A stretch of DNA of 64,000 nucleotides from Hydnum rufescens UP504 (lineage: Eukaryota; Basidiomycota; Agaricomycetes; Cantharellales; Hydnaceae): the NCBI GenBank assembly GCA_014904985.1, contig MU128963.1, forward strand, positions 90,438-154,437. Reading direction: 5' to 3'. Below are positions 20,012 through 32,120 of the stretch, piece after piece. Within the stretch, counting starts at the first letter, position 1; every line of letters starts with the position of its first letter. Position numbers and translations under genes: made by a program. A model generated the notes under the pieces. That model had not been told where the DNA came from and searched no databases. It was given only the letters and a program-made list of their open reading frames with translations.

Positions 20012-21346
20012 ATGTCGCTGCGAAAATATTCGCCTTGCGCAGTTCTCCCGCCTTTTCGCCGCCAACAACAAAGGCTTTTTGGGTCACGTGATCCACACAT
20101 CTGTCGCCAGAAATTTGGCCATTCTCTATGTACTCGACGCTTGGGTGGCGTGCGGGATGGTCTTCATGTACTCCTCATCGCACGACTTCAGGGAGTGCCG
20201 GAGAAGACCCTGGATCGCGCTTCGGTTCAGCAATCTCACTCGAAACCATTCACTGCCCCCTTGGGAGGGCTATTTTTCTCATTATGTCCTTGGCTTCAAC
20301 TGCATGAGCTCGCTACGGCCCAATCCTGTGGAATATTATGGGGGGCTTCTGCGGAAAATGTGTACATTCCTATCCCTCAAATCCCTTTCTCTTTTCGTCC
20401 CAGCCTCTGGTTTCAATATCAGAAAGTTCCAGGCTATTCGCGACATCACCCTGTTGAGAGTCCGCATTACCTACGTCTCTCGGCCAGGGATCTGCTGACA
20501 GACCCGAAGTCAGGCAATCCTCAAATAATGCTATACGTGCTAGTGCCCTCTCCAGGAGGGTGGCTCCGTATAGACTGTGTCGGCTCACACATTGAGCTGG
20601 TGTTTGGCTCCCGATTCGCGCAATCACTTATTAGGTTCATAAGCCCAGGAAATCGTGCGGTCCGTACATTTCTAATCTCGTCGCCACCACTGCAATTCCC
20701 AGCCTAATCTATGGCAGACGACTCCGTGGTAAAGGCTTCGGAAACCATCTTGTTTCTCGACGCACGGGAATATCATCCGTGCACAACGGGGCATCCAGTC
20801 CGAGGACTGTTTCTGAATCCATTCCCTTTCGCCGTTCTCGGTGTTCTGGACGTCTGTGTGCGATGTGCCCTCTAAGCACCATGGGTATCGTTCTGTACGG
20901 GGACAGCAGAAGACCAGATTCGTGGAGTTGAGTTGAGCCATTGGCCGCTACGCAAGAGCTGAATCCTGGATGGTTTTTCTGATTATTCTACCCAGGCACA
21001 AGGCGGCAGGATTTCGGTGTAGAATATTCGTGGTGTTTCGGTGAACGCACACGTTTTGGCGTCCTATCCAACAGATTTGACCATTGTTCCTTCACGTCTC
21101 GAATCCCGCTTTCAGCATCGGAAGGTTCTAAGGTTATTCGCCTCATTCCTATGTTGTACTTGTGCGTTCACCATTGGTCAAAGGAACCCGACGTCTGTGA
21201 ACCAGCACGCCACAACGCGTTACGAACGACCGGGATGCGTGCTAACCATTCCCCGAGGACAATTGGCCCCGACCGCCGGGCTGCGAATCCCCAACTGTCT
21301 AATTAATATTGCGAGGTTCTATTCCCAGGGAACCATAGTGCTCTAA
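20012..21346 (+). other. Repeated gene-like block (family 4), first copy
   Basis: A 231-codon plus-strand frame (20012-20707) and further frames up to 21346 are present. A diverged copy lies at about 30.73-32.12 kb and a partial third at about 36.90-37.17 kb. Differences between copies include small indels, so reading frames are not conserved along the whole length. That argues against a simple intronless gene. No domain was recognised; both copies are split by possible introns. Confidence 0.35.
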
Positions 21347-21348
21347 GC

Positions 21349-22273
21349 ATGCCACTGTCCACAGGCACGATGACGGAAGAGGATCTGCATCTGGTTGCCT
21401 CAGAAGCATATCTATCGCTAGAGATTGCTGCCTTTCCTCTGGCCTCCGTTCTATCAGTTCCCCAGACTCCAGTGTACCCGTTATCGCTTGTGTTGCAAAT
21501 TGATCTTATAAGGCAGGGCCTTGCAAATCCGGCAGATTCTTACATCCCAACCAGCTTCTTACGACGGACCATAGTTCGGGCTCGCGTACACTTGGTGTTT
21601 CTTGGACCCTGGTCATTGGCGATAGTCCAGCGAGGGACACAGTAACGAAATAATTATTGTGGAAGGCCTGTAAAGAAAAGGAAAGTACAATTGCACTTCG
21701 TATGTACTCTTGCCGTGAATCGCGCGACGGCGATTGGCTCAGTTTTCCGCCTTCTCTTGAGGCTAGGTTTATTCTCAATAGGCTTCTAGCAACCCCTTCG
21801 CGAGATTCTCGTTAATCGATAGTCGATGGACGTCTCAACGTCCTACCCTTGCAGAGCAATCACAACTTTAATCTCGTCCACATGGTTCAATTGCACCTGC
21901 TCCATGTGTATGAACGAGTGCAACCATGGACACTATACTTGGTGCCCCGGATTGGCCTTGGTAAGATCCTCCACATTTCATCCCCCCGGTAGGCGGCGGA
22001 GTACGAGCCATCCTCTCTTGGTCACTTACGACCCTTCTGGTTTATTCCGCGCCATTTGGGTCTCTGTCCACCATCAGTCCTCTCTTCCTGGCTTTGGGTA
22101 CAGCGGAATCACCCCTTGGTAGACGCACCGGGGTCTCTATAGCTCTGGGGCTCGTGTACGCAGGGGCAGAGATGGATATAATAGGACCGCTAGGTGAGTA
22201 CCAGCCGTATGAGAAGAAGACCGTGGACGAAGAAGGTTTGGTGATGCTATATCGTACACCTTGGGTCATGTAA
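21349..22273 (+). CDS. Unrecognised gene family 3, best-preserved copy
   Basis: The 3' exon 21993-22273 is open for 93 codons to a TAA. It encodes a hydrophobic part (AILSWSLTTLLVYSAPFGSL, then GRRTGVSIALGLVYAGAEMD) and a polar tail (QPYEKKTVDEEGLVMLYRTP). It joins in phase to the preceding exon (YERVQPWTLYLVPRIGL) across a 32-nt GT-AG intron (21961-21992), whose sequence is kept in the other copies. A 98-codon frame at 21349-21645 (MTEEDLHLVASEAYLSLEIA) is probably part of the same gene, but the connection was not resolved. It is probably a membrane protein of unknown family. It converges on a family 2 gene to the right. Other copies of the tail (44.1, 59.2 kb) contain stops or deletions. 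Confidence 0.45.
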
Positions 22274-22944
22274 GGATGGAATAACCATTTTGACGTCCTT
22301 GCGACTCAATCGACCTTGCCAAATTGTTTATTTCAACTTTCAGGATTGGGTACCCATGGGCTTCGGAGCTCAATGCTGAACGTCAGGATGAATGCCTCCA
22401 AGTGAGCGGTTAGGGCAAACACGATTCCGACTGTCGTGTAGGGGTCCTGAATTCAGCGGGGGACGGGGCGAAAACAGAAAACTCTCCTAGATACCATTTC
22501 TGTCTGGGATGATCGAAATACCCCTTGCCGGCCGAGACAATAATATTTATGCGAGATATACATATAGTGACAAATAAATATATATACAGAATGAGACAAA
22601 TTGGCTTTTTGATAGATCTACTATCCCCTCAGGATCTGATCGCTCCTGTCCAGACACCAGAGCCTGAAAACAGTCACAAAACAAATGCTTTGGGGAATAG
22701 CCTGATCATGTCGGGGCGGAGGACCGCCGCCCATGGCGTCCCCCGCCCCTCCTGTGATTTGGTTGTTCACCGAAGCAAACTGCATTGGCGACTGGCGGAT
22801 TCCAGGATACAGGGAAACATCAGTATTGCATTCCTCATCGTGTCACAGAGGCTTCTTAAGGACTCACGGCAGTCTGGGACCCCACCTCCAACATTTTTTG
22901 CATCTTCTGACACCCGCACTGATGATATGTCCTACCAGCCATTG

Positions 22945-24590
22945 TCAGCAAGATGTTTGGGTGGCCTCTTTGCATCTTCTCACCTGCTCCAGACTAGGAA
23001 CACCTGATTCGTGACCGAGTCGGTCTGGCCCCAGTATTCCCATCTCTGTCAGCTCCATGGTGAAGGAATCATCTGTTGACGAATTTGTCTGTCGCCATTG
23101 GGGCGCAAACTCAATCCCGTGGTCCAACTAGTGGAGGGTTGGGGTGGTGCTGTTAGTACTCTTCCCTAGATACCACTCCGAAGTGCAGTACTAACGATAG
23201 TTGCAATCGGCGGAGCATGTCGGAGGGCTTGCCGCGAATTTAGACCATGCAGCAAGGTATTTGACCACACCTACGCAAGGGAAAGGACATACGAGAGGAC
23301 CCAAGTTGATCAACAAACATCCACCGTCTCGATCAGGATTTACCTACTTTTCCGATGATAATCGCTATCACCGTCGATATGTGCGATTTCGGCTGGGCCG
23401 ATATTTGATCTGTTTCAAATACGTGTGGATAGAGCAAGAGGTGCTACTTACGAAGAGGATATACGCCACCAAATCGGTTGCGCTACGCACAACCAGTGGT
23501 ACATGAACCCGCATCTACGAATTTGAATGCATCAGGCATCACAAGCTGCCGCCCCTCGAAGTGTGCTTACCGAGACAATCTGCAGATGATGGAGTACGCC
23601 TCTCCGCGCTGGCAACACCCTCACGGGACTGTTACGAAAAGTGATGATCACAGGAGACCATTATGCACAATGAGCATAGAAAAGCGCCCGTTGTACATAG
23701 GACTGTCCCCGCCATCGTCATCCTGTTTCCTGTTGCGAGGTCCACACTGTAACGATAGGATATATCAACTGGGGACTATAACGATTCTACATGCGATAAT
23801 GCTGCCAAGAATACCCACAGTGTTTGTGCCTTTGACCGTGCCAATGGTCCAGAGGATGGCGCCGCCTTCAGTGTCCATCCATGACAGTCAATTATCCACA
23901 CGTAATCTAAGCGCCATAGCATACTTACCTGTTTGCACGAACAGAAGGCATATCACGAATACGGGAATCGTCCACTCATCTGTCAATTTCTGGATCCTGT
24001 AAACCATTTGCACCGATTGGTGGTGTACGGGCATGGACCGGAGAGCAGAATACGTACTGAATGCATAGAAACCTGGAGCAACAAGGTGAGACCAATATAC
24101 GACGTGGAAGGAGCGATGAGAACAAACCATATGCAGCGACAAATATTGGTATACTCCAGAGTCGTATTGTAGAGTAGAGCCATATAAATAGTCGCGATTC
24201 TATGGGCGGACGTGAATGGAATCTATAGAGAGAATGTATGGGGCGACCACGTACTGTGGGACCCAAAGCAGGCATATAAAGCAACGTATGCCATTACCGC
24301 TGGACGGGTGGGAAATAAGCGCGCAGACCTCGCCACACATCGGGAGTAAAAGGCAAAACATATACCAGTTTGGGATAAATCAAAAAAGCAAAAGCCAAAA
24401 ACTATTCCCTGTATAAAGATGGGTTCGGAAGGCAAGAAGCTGCCATAGAAGTTGGATAGTTGAACAACAAAGGCGCCGTTTAGACACGTATTCATCATAT
24501 TGGCAAACAGCAATGCACCGGTACTATGCAAAGGATTATGTTTATAGTGGGTGGCGGAATAAACGAAATAACTCACAGGGCACTCATCAT
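22945..24590 (-). CDS. Membrane-protein family 2, copy a (distant DUF6534-like)
   Basis: The minus-strand start is M-M-S-A-L at 24590, a short first exon followed by a GTGAGT donor (24576) and then TGALLFANMMNTCLNGAFVV, PIFIQGIVFGFCFFDLSQTG, a middle exon and a Cys/Thr-rich membrane segment near 23.6 kb. The last exon ends in a polar tail (EFAPQWRQTNSSTDDSFTME) with a stop at 22945. G-A-L-L...L-N-G...V-Q and a following D/Q-T pair are reminiscent of the start of DUF6534 proteins, which have seven membrane helices. Assignment is tentative because the D-x-x-I-A...RRTGF core was not found. Confidence 0.45.
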
Positions 24591-24639
24591 GCTCTTTTGT
24601 TTTGTATCGATTGATTCGGTAGAATTTTGGGGAGAAAAA

Positions 24640-24960
24640 GTGATGGTTGATTTGGTGGCACCAGAATGATGAGTTGCTTCCGCTTATGTCAACTTCAAAC
24701 TAATCCGAGTTTGGAGCCTCAGTGGAGGCACAGCTTGCTTTGTGACTTGGATCATGTCGAGTTGCTGGTTTAATTTATTAGAGAAGTCGGAGGAACGACA
24801 GGACTTCAATTCAAGTGTCAAGTCACGACAACAGGTCCGGTCGGTTCATGCCAATAGGTTGCGCAAGACTTGCACGTAAGCCGACTTGTGCCCAACGAGC
24901 TCACTGGCACCCAGGCCCATATTATACTTTACAGTAGCGACAGTGTTGCCAGGATGTAGC
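24640..24960. repeat. AAGTC-rich remnant upstream of family 2 copy a
   Basis: The stretch is rich in AAGTC/GACTT motifs and ends near ACAGTGTTGCCAGGATG, which resembles the terminus of the TIR element at 40264. Similar remnants recur at about 46.60-46.86, 49.83-50.08, 52.27-52.50, 61.70-61.98 and 62.84-63.08 kb, each beside a family 2 copy or its duplicated flank. Confidence 0.5.
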
Positions 24961-25521
24961 ACATCGCGGTCATGGTCAACGGATCCGATCTGTGAACCGG
25001 CGCACCCCAACGCGCTAGGAAAAACCGGGATGCGTGCTAATGATCCATATGGGACAATTGGCCCCAAACGGGCTGCGAATTTCAAGTGGGCTCTATTCCC
25101 ACCATAGCGTTCACTATTGTAATCTTGTCGGAACCATTGTCGTCACTTCAATTTGCGGCTCATGAGTGCCTGAGGCGAAGGCGCAGGCAACTATCCTGTT
25201 TCCCAATATAGGGATGCTCGAGAGCAGAAAGAAAGTCTCGATTTAATTACATGTAAATAAATGTTGCGGTAAGTACAGTATTCGTCGCCAGGGGCCCCTG
25301 TGATTAAAGGAGGGAGCATTTTTTTACTTGTAACATCCAAAGCCACATCAACATAAAACCCGAGCCTTAAACTGCTTATTCGATCGAGGTAACGACCAAT
25401 ACGAACCATCGGTTTTATATCCACATTGGTTACCACCTCCGTGGTGATATTTATCCTTGCAGCATGGGGACTCTCTCCCTAGAAAACGGCCAAGTTCCGA
25501 TCAGTGTCAGTTAGCATCACC

Positions 25522-27569
25522 TCATCCCCCTGAGATTACGAAGGTCCCAATATATGCATTAAGACGTACACTTCGATGATCGGCCGCATTCTGCCGCATT
25601 CTCTTTTTGATCGAGGAGTTGATTAGTTCAAGAGGGGTTGGTGTATCAAGCCTCGCCCGGAGTCTTGTACGGATGTGCAGACTGCAAGGCCAAACATAAA
25701 ATTAAGTGCTTAGTGCTTCGGCATCGCACGTATCACGAGCTGTAAGAGGAGCCTACTTGGCGAGCATGGTGATGGAATAGAACACGCCTAGTGACTAGAA
25801 GAGAATCAAGGAATTAGTCTTGTATAGAAATATGGTGATTTTCGAATGAACTGGAGGGCGAAAAATCGAGTAACCTACTGTGCCGATAGCAACTACACCA
25901 AGATGGAACGCCTCCTTGGCAACCTGTCTCATACTTAGTTCAGCACCAGCGTTATCACACCGAAAACGAAAGGAAATTTGCTGATACGCACCAGCACAAG
26001 AAGTAAACATGAGAGAACACTAGTGATTAATCCCGTACTAATGGTGTACAATACCATGCGGTTGATTACCGAATCAGTCCTGTGAGACGCAACAACGGGT
26101 GAGATCACTGATCAGACAAAACGACTCATTTAGTGCATCGAAAATCTATCAAGATACACACTTCTCGAACCCGGTCCGCCGACGCCGCAGTAAGATACAC
26201 ATATAGACTGCAATCACAACATCTGCGATTGCCTAAAAGCCACAAAATCACAGCATATGCCGTGTATCAGTGAGGCAGAGAGTGTGTGTCAGAAACAAGG
26301 GCAGATAGGCGCACTTGAATAATGAGCCATGCCGCGGCGAACCGTGAACATTCCTTGATTATGAGCTGAAAGTCTAGTATCATGTTCCTACAACAGTGAG
26401 AGATACAACCAAATTGGACCAACAAATTGTTAGTTGAGGCCTTGCCGAAGTGAATACAGGGATGCATACGCTCTGATGGCGGTTGCTGCAGCATGCCAAA
26501 ACATCGGTTTCACCGGAATACAATGAGTCACGATCAATCGAGACATGGGAAGACGAGTACCAACCGACAGCGAATCCTAGTGCGGGAAGAATAAGACAGA
26601 AGAAGCATCGGAAAGCAATAATAATCAGACGAGACTAACCAAACTGAAGTAACACAAGGACTTGCTACAACGTCATAGTGCATGACTTTCAGACTCATCC
26701 ATTACGACATCAGGGCCACAACATACCACAAGCACGCCCACATAAGATTGCCGCTCACTGTGGAAATCAAGGGGTATTATGAGTGCGACGCCTCTCCAGA
26801 AGGGATATGTGACAAGACCTACGAGAATAGACGCGATACACAAAGAATGTCTGGACAGTGACTGATGCGCAGGCCTTGAAGTAGATAGCGCCAAAGCCAA
26901 GATAAGGGCATCCACAACACGAACCGACTCAGTACTCACTGTGGTGATTTGATATATTAAGAATTCCCTATAAATATGCGGCGATTTCATGGTCGAGGGG
27001 GGGTCGTTAGGGGGGGAACGGGGAACGGCCGTGATGCACCCGATACGCACCATGTCGCCCGCCCCAGAGCCAAACGATTAAGGTAATTTATGGCCGACCA
27101 CCAATATAAAGACCAGGTAATGCACACACTGTATAGCGTACATAGTGTCGGCACGGTAAGCCTCCACATTATTCCTGGAAGCAGTTGAAGAGCACCGAAA
27201 GGAAGATACCAACATTTGAAAAGCTTGGGAAGCCCTTTATAATGGAAGATGAGGAATGTGCCTCGAAAGATAAGTGCGAGATTTTCACCATAAAAAGCCT
27301 ACCTGAGAAAGGGATAGATAATGGGCGATGAATGCGCATTTCAAGGGAATATGCAGAAACGTACCGCCAGTTTCAGCGGCCTTCCGTCATTTGGGAACGA
27401 ATGATAATAGCTAGAGACCTGGATAGTGAGGACACCGAAGCATCTGCCAAATATGTCAGGTCAGCGCCATCATGCCTTTGAGGCTGGAGGAGACTGACAA
27501 AGTGGTGAGGAGGTTACCAAAGAACGAGCCACCCAAGATGTTGATTGGGGTGAGGTTGATTATCTTCAT
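25522..27569 (-). CDS. DUF6534 family multi-pass membrane protein, copy A
   Basis: DUF6534 proteins are Agaricomycete integral membrane proteins, usually seven helices and of unknown function. Exon 1 (27569-27499) encodes MKIINLTPINILGGSFFGNL. Exon 2 gives FGVLTIQVSSYYHSFPNDGR followed by PLKLA, the diagnostic Q-x-x-x-Y-Y...FPxD segment. Later exons give INYLNRLALGRATW, SVTVQTFFVYRVYS, SRLIIIAFRCFFCLILPALG, then ADVVIAVYMCILLRRRRTGF and TDSVINRMVLYTISTGLITS, the family core. FYSITMLA and a basic tail (LHIRTRLRARLDTPTPLELI) follow. Stop TGA at 25522. Compared with copy C, one extra G shortens the tail. It looks otherwise intact. Exact limits of the middle exons are uncertain. Confidence 0.82.
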
Positions 27570-27815
27570 GATGAAGGGCAAAGAGGGGGCGGATCGGGGA
27601 AGGAAATGAATGCTCAAATTTGCTCACTTTATTAGAAACGAGCTGAGTGAAATATCAAAATGAACTGTATAGGAGTTGCGGGCGGCTTGACAGACTGCGG
27701 TAATTCCCCACGTTACCCCCATATCATCCGTGATAGATCGACGAGGAAGGAATTAACGAGGAAATATATGGAGTGATCCCGAACTCTTGTTTGCTGTGCT
27801 TTCAGGGCCATGGCA

Positions 27816-28455
27816 CTTTTAGTCCTTGAACGAATTTGATCAGAGGCATTTGGAATGCCCTTTTTCCCCTCAGCTCGCCCGAGAACCTGGCGGCAGATCT
27901 AGAGGATGGGGTAACCCCATGAGAGCCCCGCACAGCAGATGGGGTGCGGGGTGTCCCCGCGACGGACGGGGTCTGCGGTTGTCCCCGCACATGTACCTGA
28001 CTTACATACATAAAAAGATGGAGACAAATGTCCTTGGTGTAGTGGGTAGTGGACTTTAGGCTTGAGTGTCGGTTTTGAACGACCCTCGGTCACGTCCGAG
28101 TTCTGTTAGATATTTGAATTAAGCACTCGTCCACTACTTACACGTGCGACACCCAAGATGTTGGGGAAACAGCACTTGGGCTCCCCTCAACATCTTTCTA
28201 CCTCCGTACCCCACTTCTACATGGACCACACCTGTGCGCCGGGCAAGTCAGGAATTCCCTTTCGTGGAAATCCTGAGAATCATCTTCAAACTGAGACAAA
28301 TAACTTTTAAAACATATAATCTATAATCTATTTGTGGTTTTCTGCATCTAAGTGTTGTATTTACAACTTATGCCCCCTCAATCAACTTGCGCTGGTGTTG
28401 AGTCGCACTCCCGGCGGCTTATTTGCCAAAATTTACATTAACTTGAATCTTAATA
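27816..28455. other. Segment present only in block copy 1
   Basis: Comparison with about 35.14 kb shows an extra stretch of about 640 bp here. Its left half (27.9-28.0 kb) is G/C-rich, with ATGGGGTAACCCCAT and several GGGG/CCCC pairs that could form hairpins. The right half is A/T-rich and ends near TTAATAAAAGGCC. No coding motif and no clear target-site duplication were seen. It may be a small mobile element or a loss in the other copies. Confidence 0.45.
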
Positions 28456-30720
28456 AAAGGCCGGGTCCTCATGTCCTTCCAAGTAGAGTGCCTCCACACT
28501 GACTACGGGATAGACAAAAAGAGTGCTCGGATCATGTGTTGCCTTTCTTTGAGATAGATCCAGGTTCCTTTCCCAACAAAGTGGTGAAATTCTTCTGTAT
28601 GCAGTGCTGTACTTACCCAGGATCTCAGAGGATCCACCACCTGCAAGACGTCTTTCTGCACACGTTCCCAATAAATCAACCACGATATTCAACAGACCGG
28701 AGGACGAGCTTTGCACATGATCCCTTCCAGTTTGATTGTAACAACGGTCACTGAGAACACTGATTTTACCCTCCCCCCCCACTCTCTGGCCAAATTTCCG
28801 GCTGTGACACCAATATGCTATGAATGCCCCTATTGAAAAAAGTTGTGAATTAGTAGTGCCCCCCTCTCTGGCCAAATTTCCATCTGTGACACCTATGAAT
28901 GCCCCTATTGGGTTTTTTACGTGAGGTAACACTGAGACCACTGACTGTGACGTGACAGATTCATAGACTTCAGGTGGCTACAGTATAACGCACAGCACTT
29001 GTCCGCAGAGGATAGTGAGAGGCTGAACAGTCACTAGCTGAGGGGAAGAATACACAAGAAGTGTAGCTACAACCCGTCCCATTTCCCTCATTATGTTACT
29101 CTGGATATCAAAGCCACAGGGTGGGAGGTATTGAAATTCTGTCAAATGGATGCTGTCCAACAACATGGGGCACTCTCGGGATGCAAAATTCTCCTATCGA
29201 TCTGAATAAGCGGCGTGCCGTACCACAGGGCACACATACGGTGAGCGAGAAGTCGACCCCCAAATTGGACTCAATGATCTACCCGAATATTCTCAAAGTA
29301 TATCTCTCTTGAGTCCAAAGCCACGACGACAGGGGCGGCGGCGCGAATGGGGGTATGATACTGCGGTATGATCAACTACGAATGGGGGTGTTCATCAACC
29401 AGACGCGACACCAGGACCCTTTGTGGCCTTCATCAAAGTCAAATTGCAAATTTGGTTTTAGATAGCCGAACAAATTTCATTAGACTGTACCCGTAGCCGC
29501 CAATGGCGGCTTAACTTTAAGCGGTAGTCCCCAGTTTACAGTGCCAGGACCCCCAACAGTCAGAACTAAATTTGAGTTTGTCACGAGTTACACCAAGTTA
29601 GTAACGTTAGAAACTGTAGAGGCAGTTTATAGGCTACAGGAGGCCACAGTAGGAGCAGTGTTTCCGAAGACTCCGGGCTTGAGCCGCTCGAGTCTGAGCC
29701 AAAGCCACAACGATAGGGATGGCGGCGCGAATGGAGGTATCTATAATGATACTCTATTCAACTAGGATGGCTCGGCTCGAGCCGGTATTTGCATCCGGTG
29801 GGCCGAGCTGGTACCTTTCTTCTAGCTTCCACTGTTTATCCGTTCTCAGTGCTCCAGTGCACCCGTTGTCGCTTGCGTTGCAAATTACTGTATTCCTGTA
29901 AGACTGTAAGACATGACCTCTGCAAGGTTCTCAACCTAGATGAGGCTGGTTGAGAACCTGCCTATTCTCAACCAGCTTCTGCGAGGTTGTAGTTTGGACA
30001 CAGGCACCTCTCGTGTTTCTTATGGCCCGATCGGTGGGGTTAGTCAACCCGAGTTCGAGGGGTGCAGTAACGAATAATCATCATGGAAGGCCTGCGAAGA
30101 CAAAGGAAAGTATGTGTCGCCATGAATCGCGCCGCAGAAATTGCCTCAGTTTCTGCCTTCTCCCCTTGAGGGCGTTGAGGCTAGGCTCCTCGTCTCGGTT
30201 TCATCTTCCATAGTAACCGTTCACGAGATTCTAGTTAACTGATACCCCCGACCCAACGTCTGGGCCTTCCCTTACATAATGATCACAACTCCAGTCTGGT
30301 CAAAATGGTTCAATGGCCGCCTTCCGCATATGCCATTCACTCCGTATGAGCAGGTACAACCATGGGGATTATACTTGATGTCCGGAATTGGTCTGGCTAA
30401 TATCCTCCACATTTTATTCCCCCCCGGTAGGTCACGGAATACGAACCATTGTCGCTTCGTCGCTTATATGAGTTCTCTTCCGGTATATTCTACTCTTTTC
30501 GGTCGTTTGTGTGTGTCTCTGTCCTTCACGTCATAGCATCCACGGTCCCAAAGAACAGATCTCTTACCAACGAGCGCGGAATATGCCGATGGCATAGCGT
30601 TTACTCCAAATCTTAGAGCTCACCTGTCGGTTGTAGATAATAGTCTGATACCGATTGAACGTCTCCTGCGTCGTATCTCCAACGTCGAAATCGGCAGGTG
30701 AATCTTTCATAGCGGGCAGG
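28456..30720. other. Right part of block copy 1
   Basis: Repeats of this part lie at about 35.16-36.9 and 39.8-42.9 kb. A near-tandem pair inside it (28790-28850 and 28855-28915, starting CTCTCTGGCCAAATTTCC) is a local duplication. The segment 30280-30530 is a family 3-like remnant (YEQVQPWGLYLMSGIGL) whose following exon has a stop. I see no complete gene. Confidence 0.4.
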
Positions 30721-30729
30721 ATTCCTACC

Positions 30730-32120
30730 AATGTCAGTGTTCTTGACAATGTTTGGAGCTAGGATGGCGCGACGGGTGTTGCTGCGAAAGCTCTTCGCTA
30801 TCCGATCTGCCCTGAGCCCTTTTCGCCGTCCACGCCACAGACGATGGCCATTTTTAGGTCGCGAGAATTACCCACAAGCATCAAATTTCGAATCATTTGT
30901 GTTCTCTGGTCACCCCTATGGACTCGACGGTTGGGTGGGCGTCCGGAATCGTCTTCGTGGCCCTCGTTGCGCAACTTTGGGGAGAGCAAAAGAAGACCCT
31001 AGATCGCGGACTTCGATTCAGCAATCTGCTACCTCACTCGAAGCCGTTCACTGCTCCCTTTGGGGGGGGCTATTTTTCTCATTATATCTTTGGTTTCAAC
31101 CGCCTGAGCTCACTGCCGCCGAATTCTGTGCAATGCTGTGGAATATTTTGGAAGGCTTCTTCGGACAATGTGTACATCTGTGCGACCTATCCTTTCTCTT
31201 TTCATTCCAAACTCTGGTTTCAATATCGGAAGGTTGCAGGCTATTCGCCACATCACCCTGTTGACAGTCTTGTACATTCCCTGCATCTGTCGGCCGGGGA
31301 TCTCACTGGCAGGCCCGAAGCTAGGCAATCCTCATTTAATACTATAGGTGCTAGTGCCTGGGTGGCTTCGTATAGACTGTGTGGGTCCAGACACTGAGCT
31401 GGTGCTTTGCTCCCAATTCCCGCATCCACTTAGGTTCATGCTCCCGGGAAATCCTGTGGCTCGTACGGTTCTGATGTCGTCGCCACCGCTGCAATTCCAG
31501 CCTAACCCATCGCAGATGACGCCGCCATGTTTGGTGGTAGAGGCTTTGGAGACTATCTTGTTTCTCAGCGCATATCATACTGTAGACAACCGGGCATCCA
31601 TTGCGAGAACTGTTGCTGAACCCTTTCTCTTCTTTCGCCGTTTGTTCCGGATGTCTGTGCAGTATGCGCTCTAAGCTTCATGGCTGTCGTTCTATACGGG
31701 GAGAGCAGAAGACCAGTCGTAGAGTTCAGTTGGGCCATTGGCCACTAGGTAAGCGCTGAATCCAGGATTGTTTCTGGCAATTGTTGTGCTTTTTCTACCG
31801 CAGCACAATGCGGCAGGATTTCGGTATGCAATATTTATGATGTTTCGGAGAATGCGCGCGTTTTGGCGACCTATCCATGAAATTTGACCGTTGCTCCTTC
31901 ACGTCTCAAACCACATTGGGAGGTTCTAAGATTATTCGCCTCGTTACTATATATACTATACTTGTGCGTTCACTAAGTAAGTCGGCGAGTAAATTGGTCA
32001 ACGGACCCGGCGTCTGTGAATCGGCACGCCCCAACCCGTTACGAAAAACCGGGATGCGTACTAATGATCCCTCGAGGACAATTGGCCCCAGCCGGGCTGC
32101 GGATTTTCAAGTGTCGAATT
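30730..32120 (+). other. Family 4 block, second copy
   Basis: Diverged duplicate of 20.0-21.3 kb. The longest frames are 177 and 166 codons in different frames, consistent with frameshifts or introns. No domain recognised. Confidence 0.35.

Larger units (their letters stand above)
24980..30720. repeat. Segmental duplication block, copy 1
   Basis: This block is repeated in the same order at about 31.96-36.90 and 37.02-42.86 kb: a short tail of family 4, a minus-strand DUF6534 gene, a stretch with possible exons, and a plus-strand family 3-like remnant. Landmark lines near 25511, 32475 and 37567 (CATCACCTCATCCC...) are almost identical. Copy 1 has an extra segment at about 27.82-28.46 kb. Confidence 0.75.

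Noticed and set aside
20012..20707. 231-codon frame as a real intronless gene
   Set aside because: The copy at 30.73-31.26 kb shows indels that are not multiples of three, so the frame is not conserved. Kept only as an unrecognised block.
22525..23007. 160-codon plus-strand frame (and its copies at 44560 and 59694)
   Set aside because: It is antisense to the family 2 C-terminal exon and shared flank. The copies in 57.0-56.6 kb read the same because the whole segment is duplicated.
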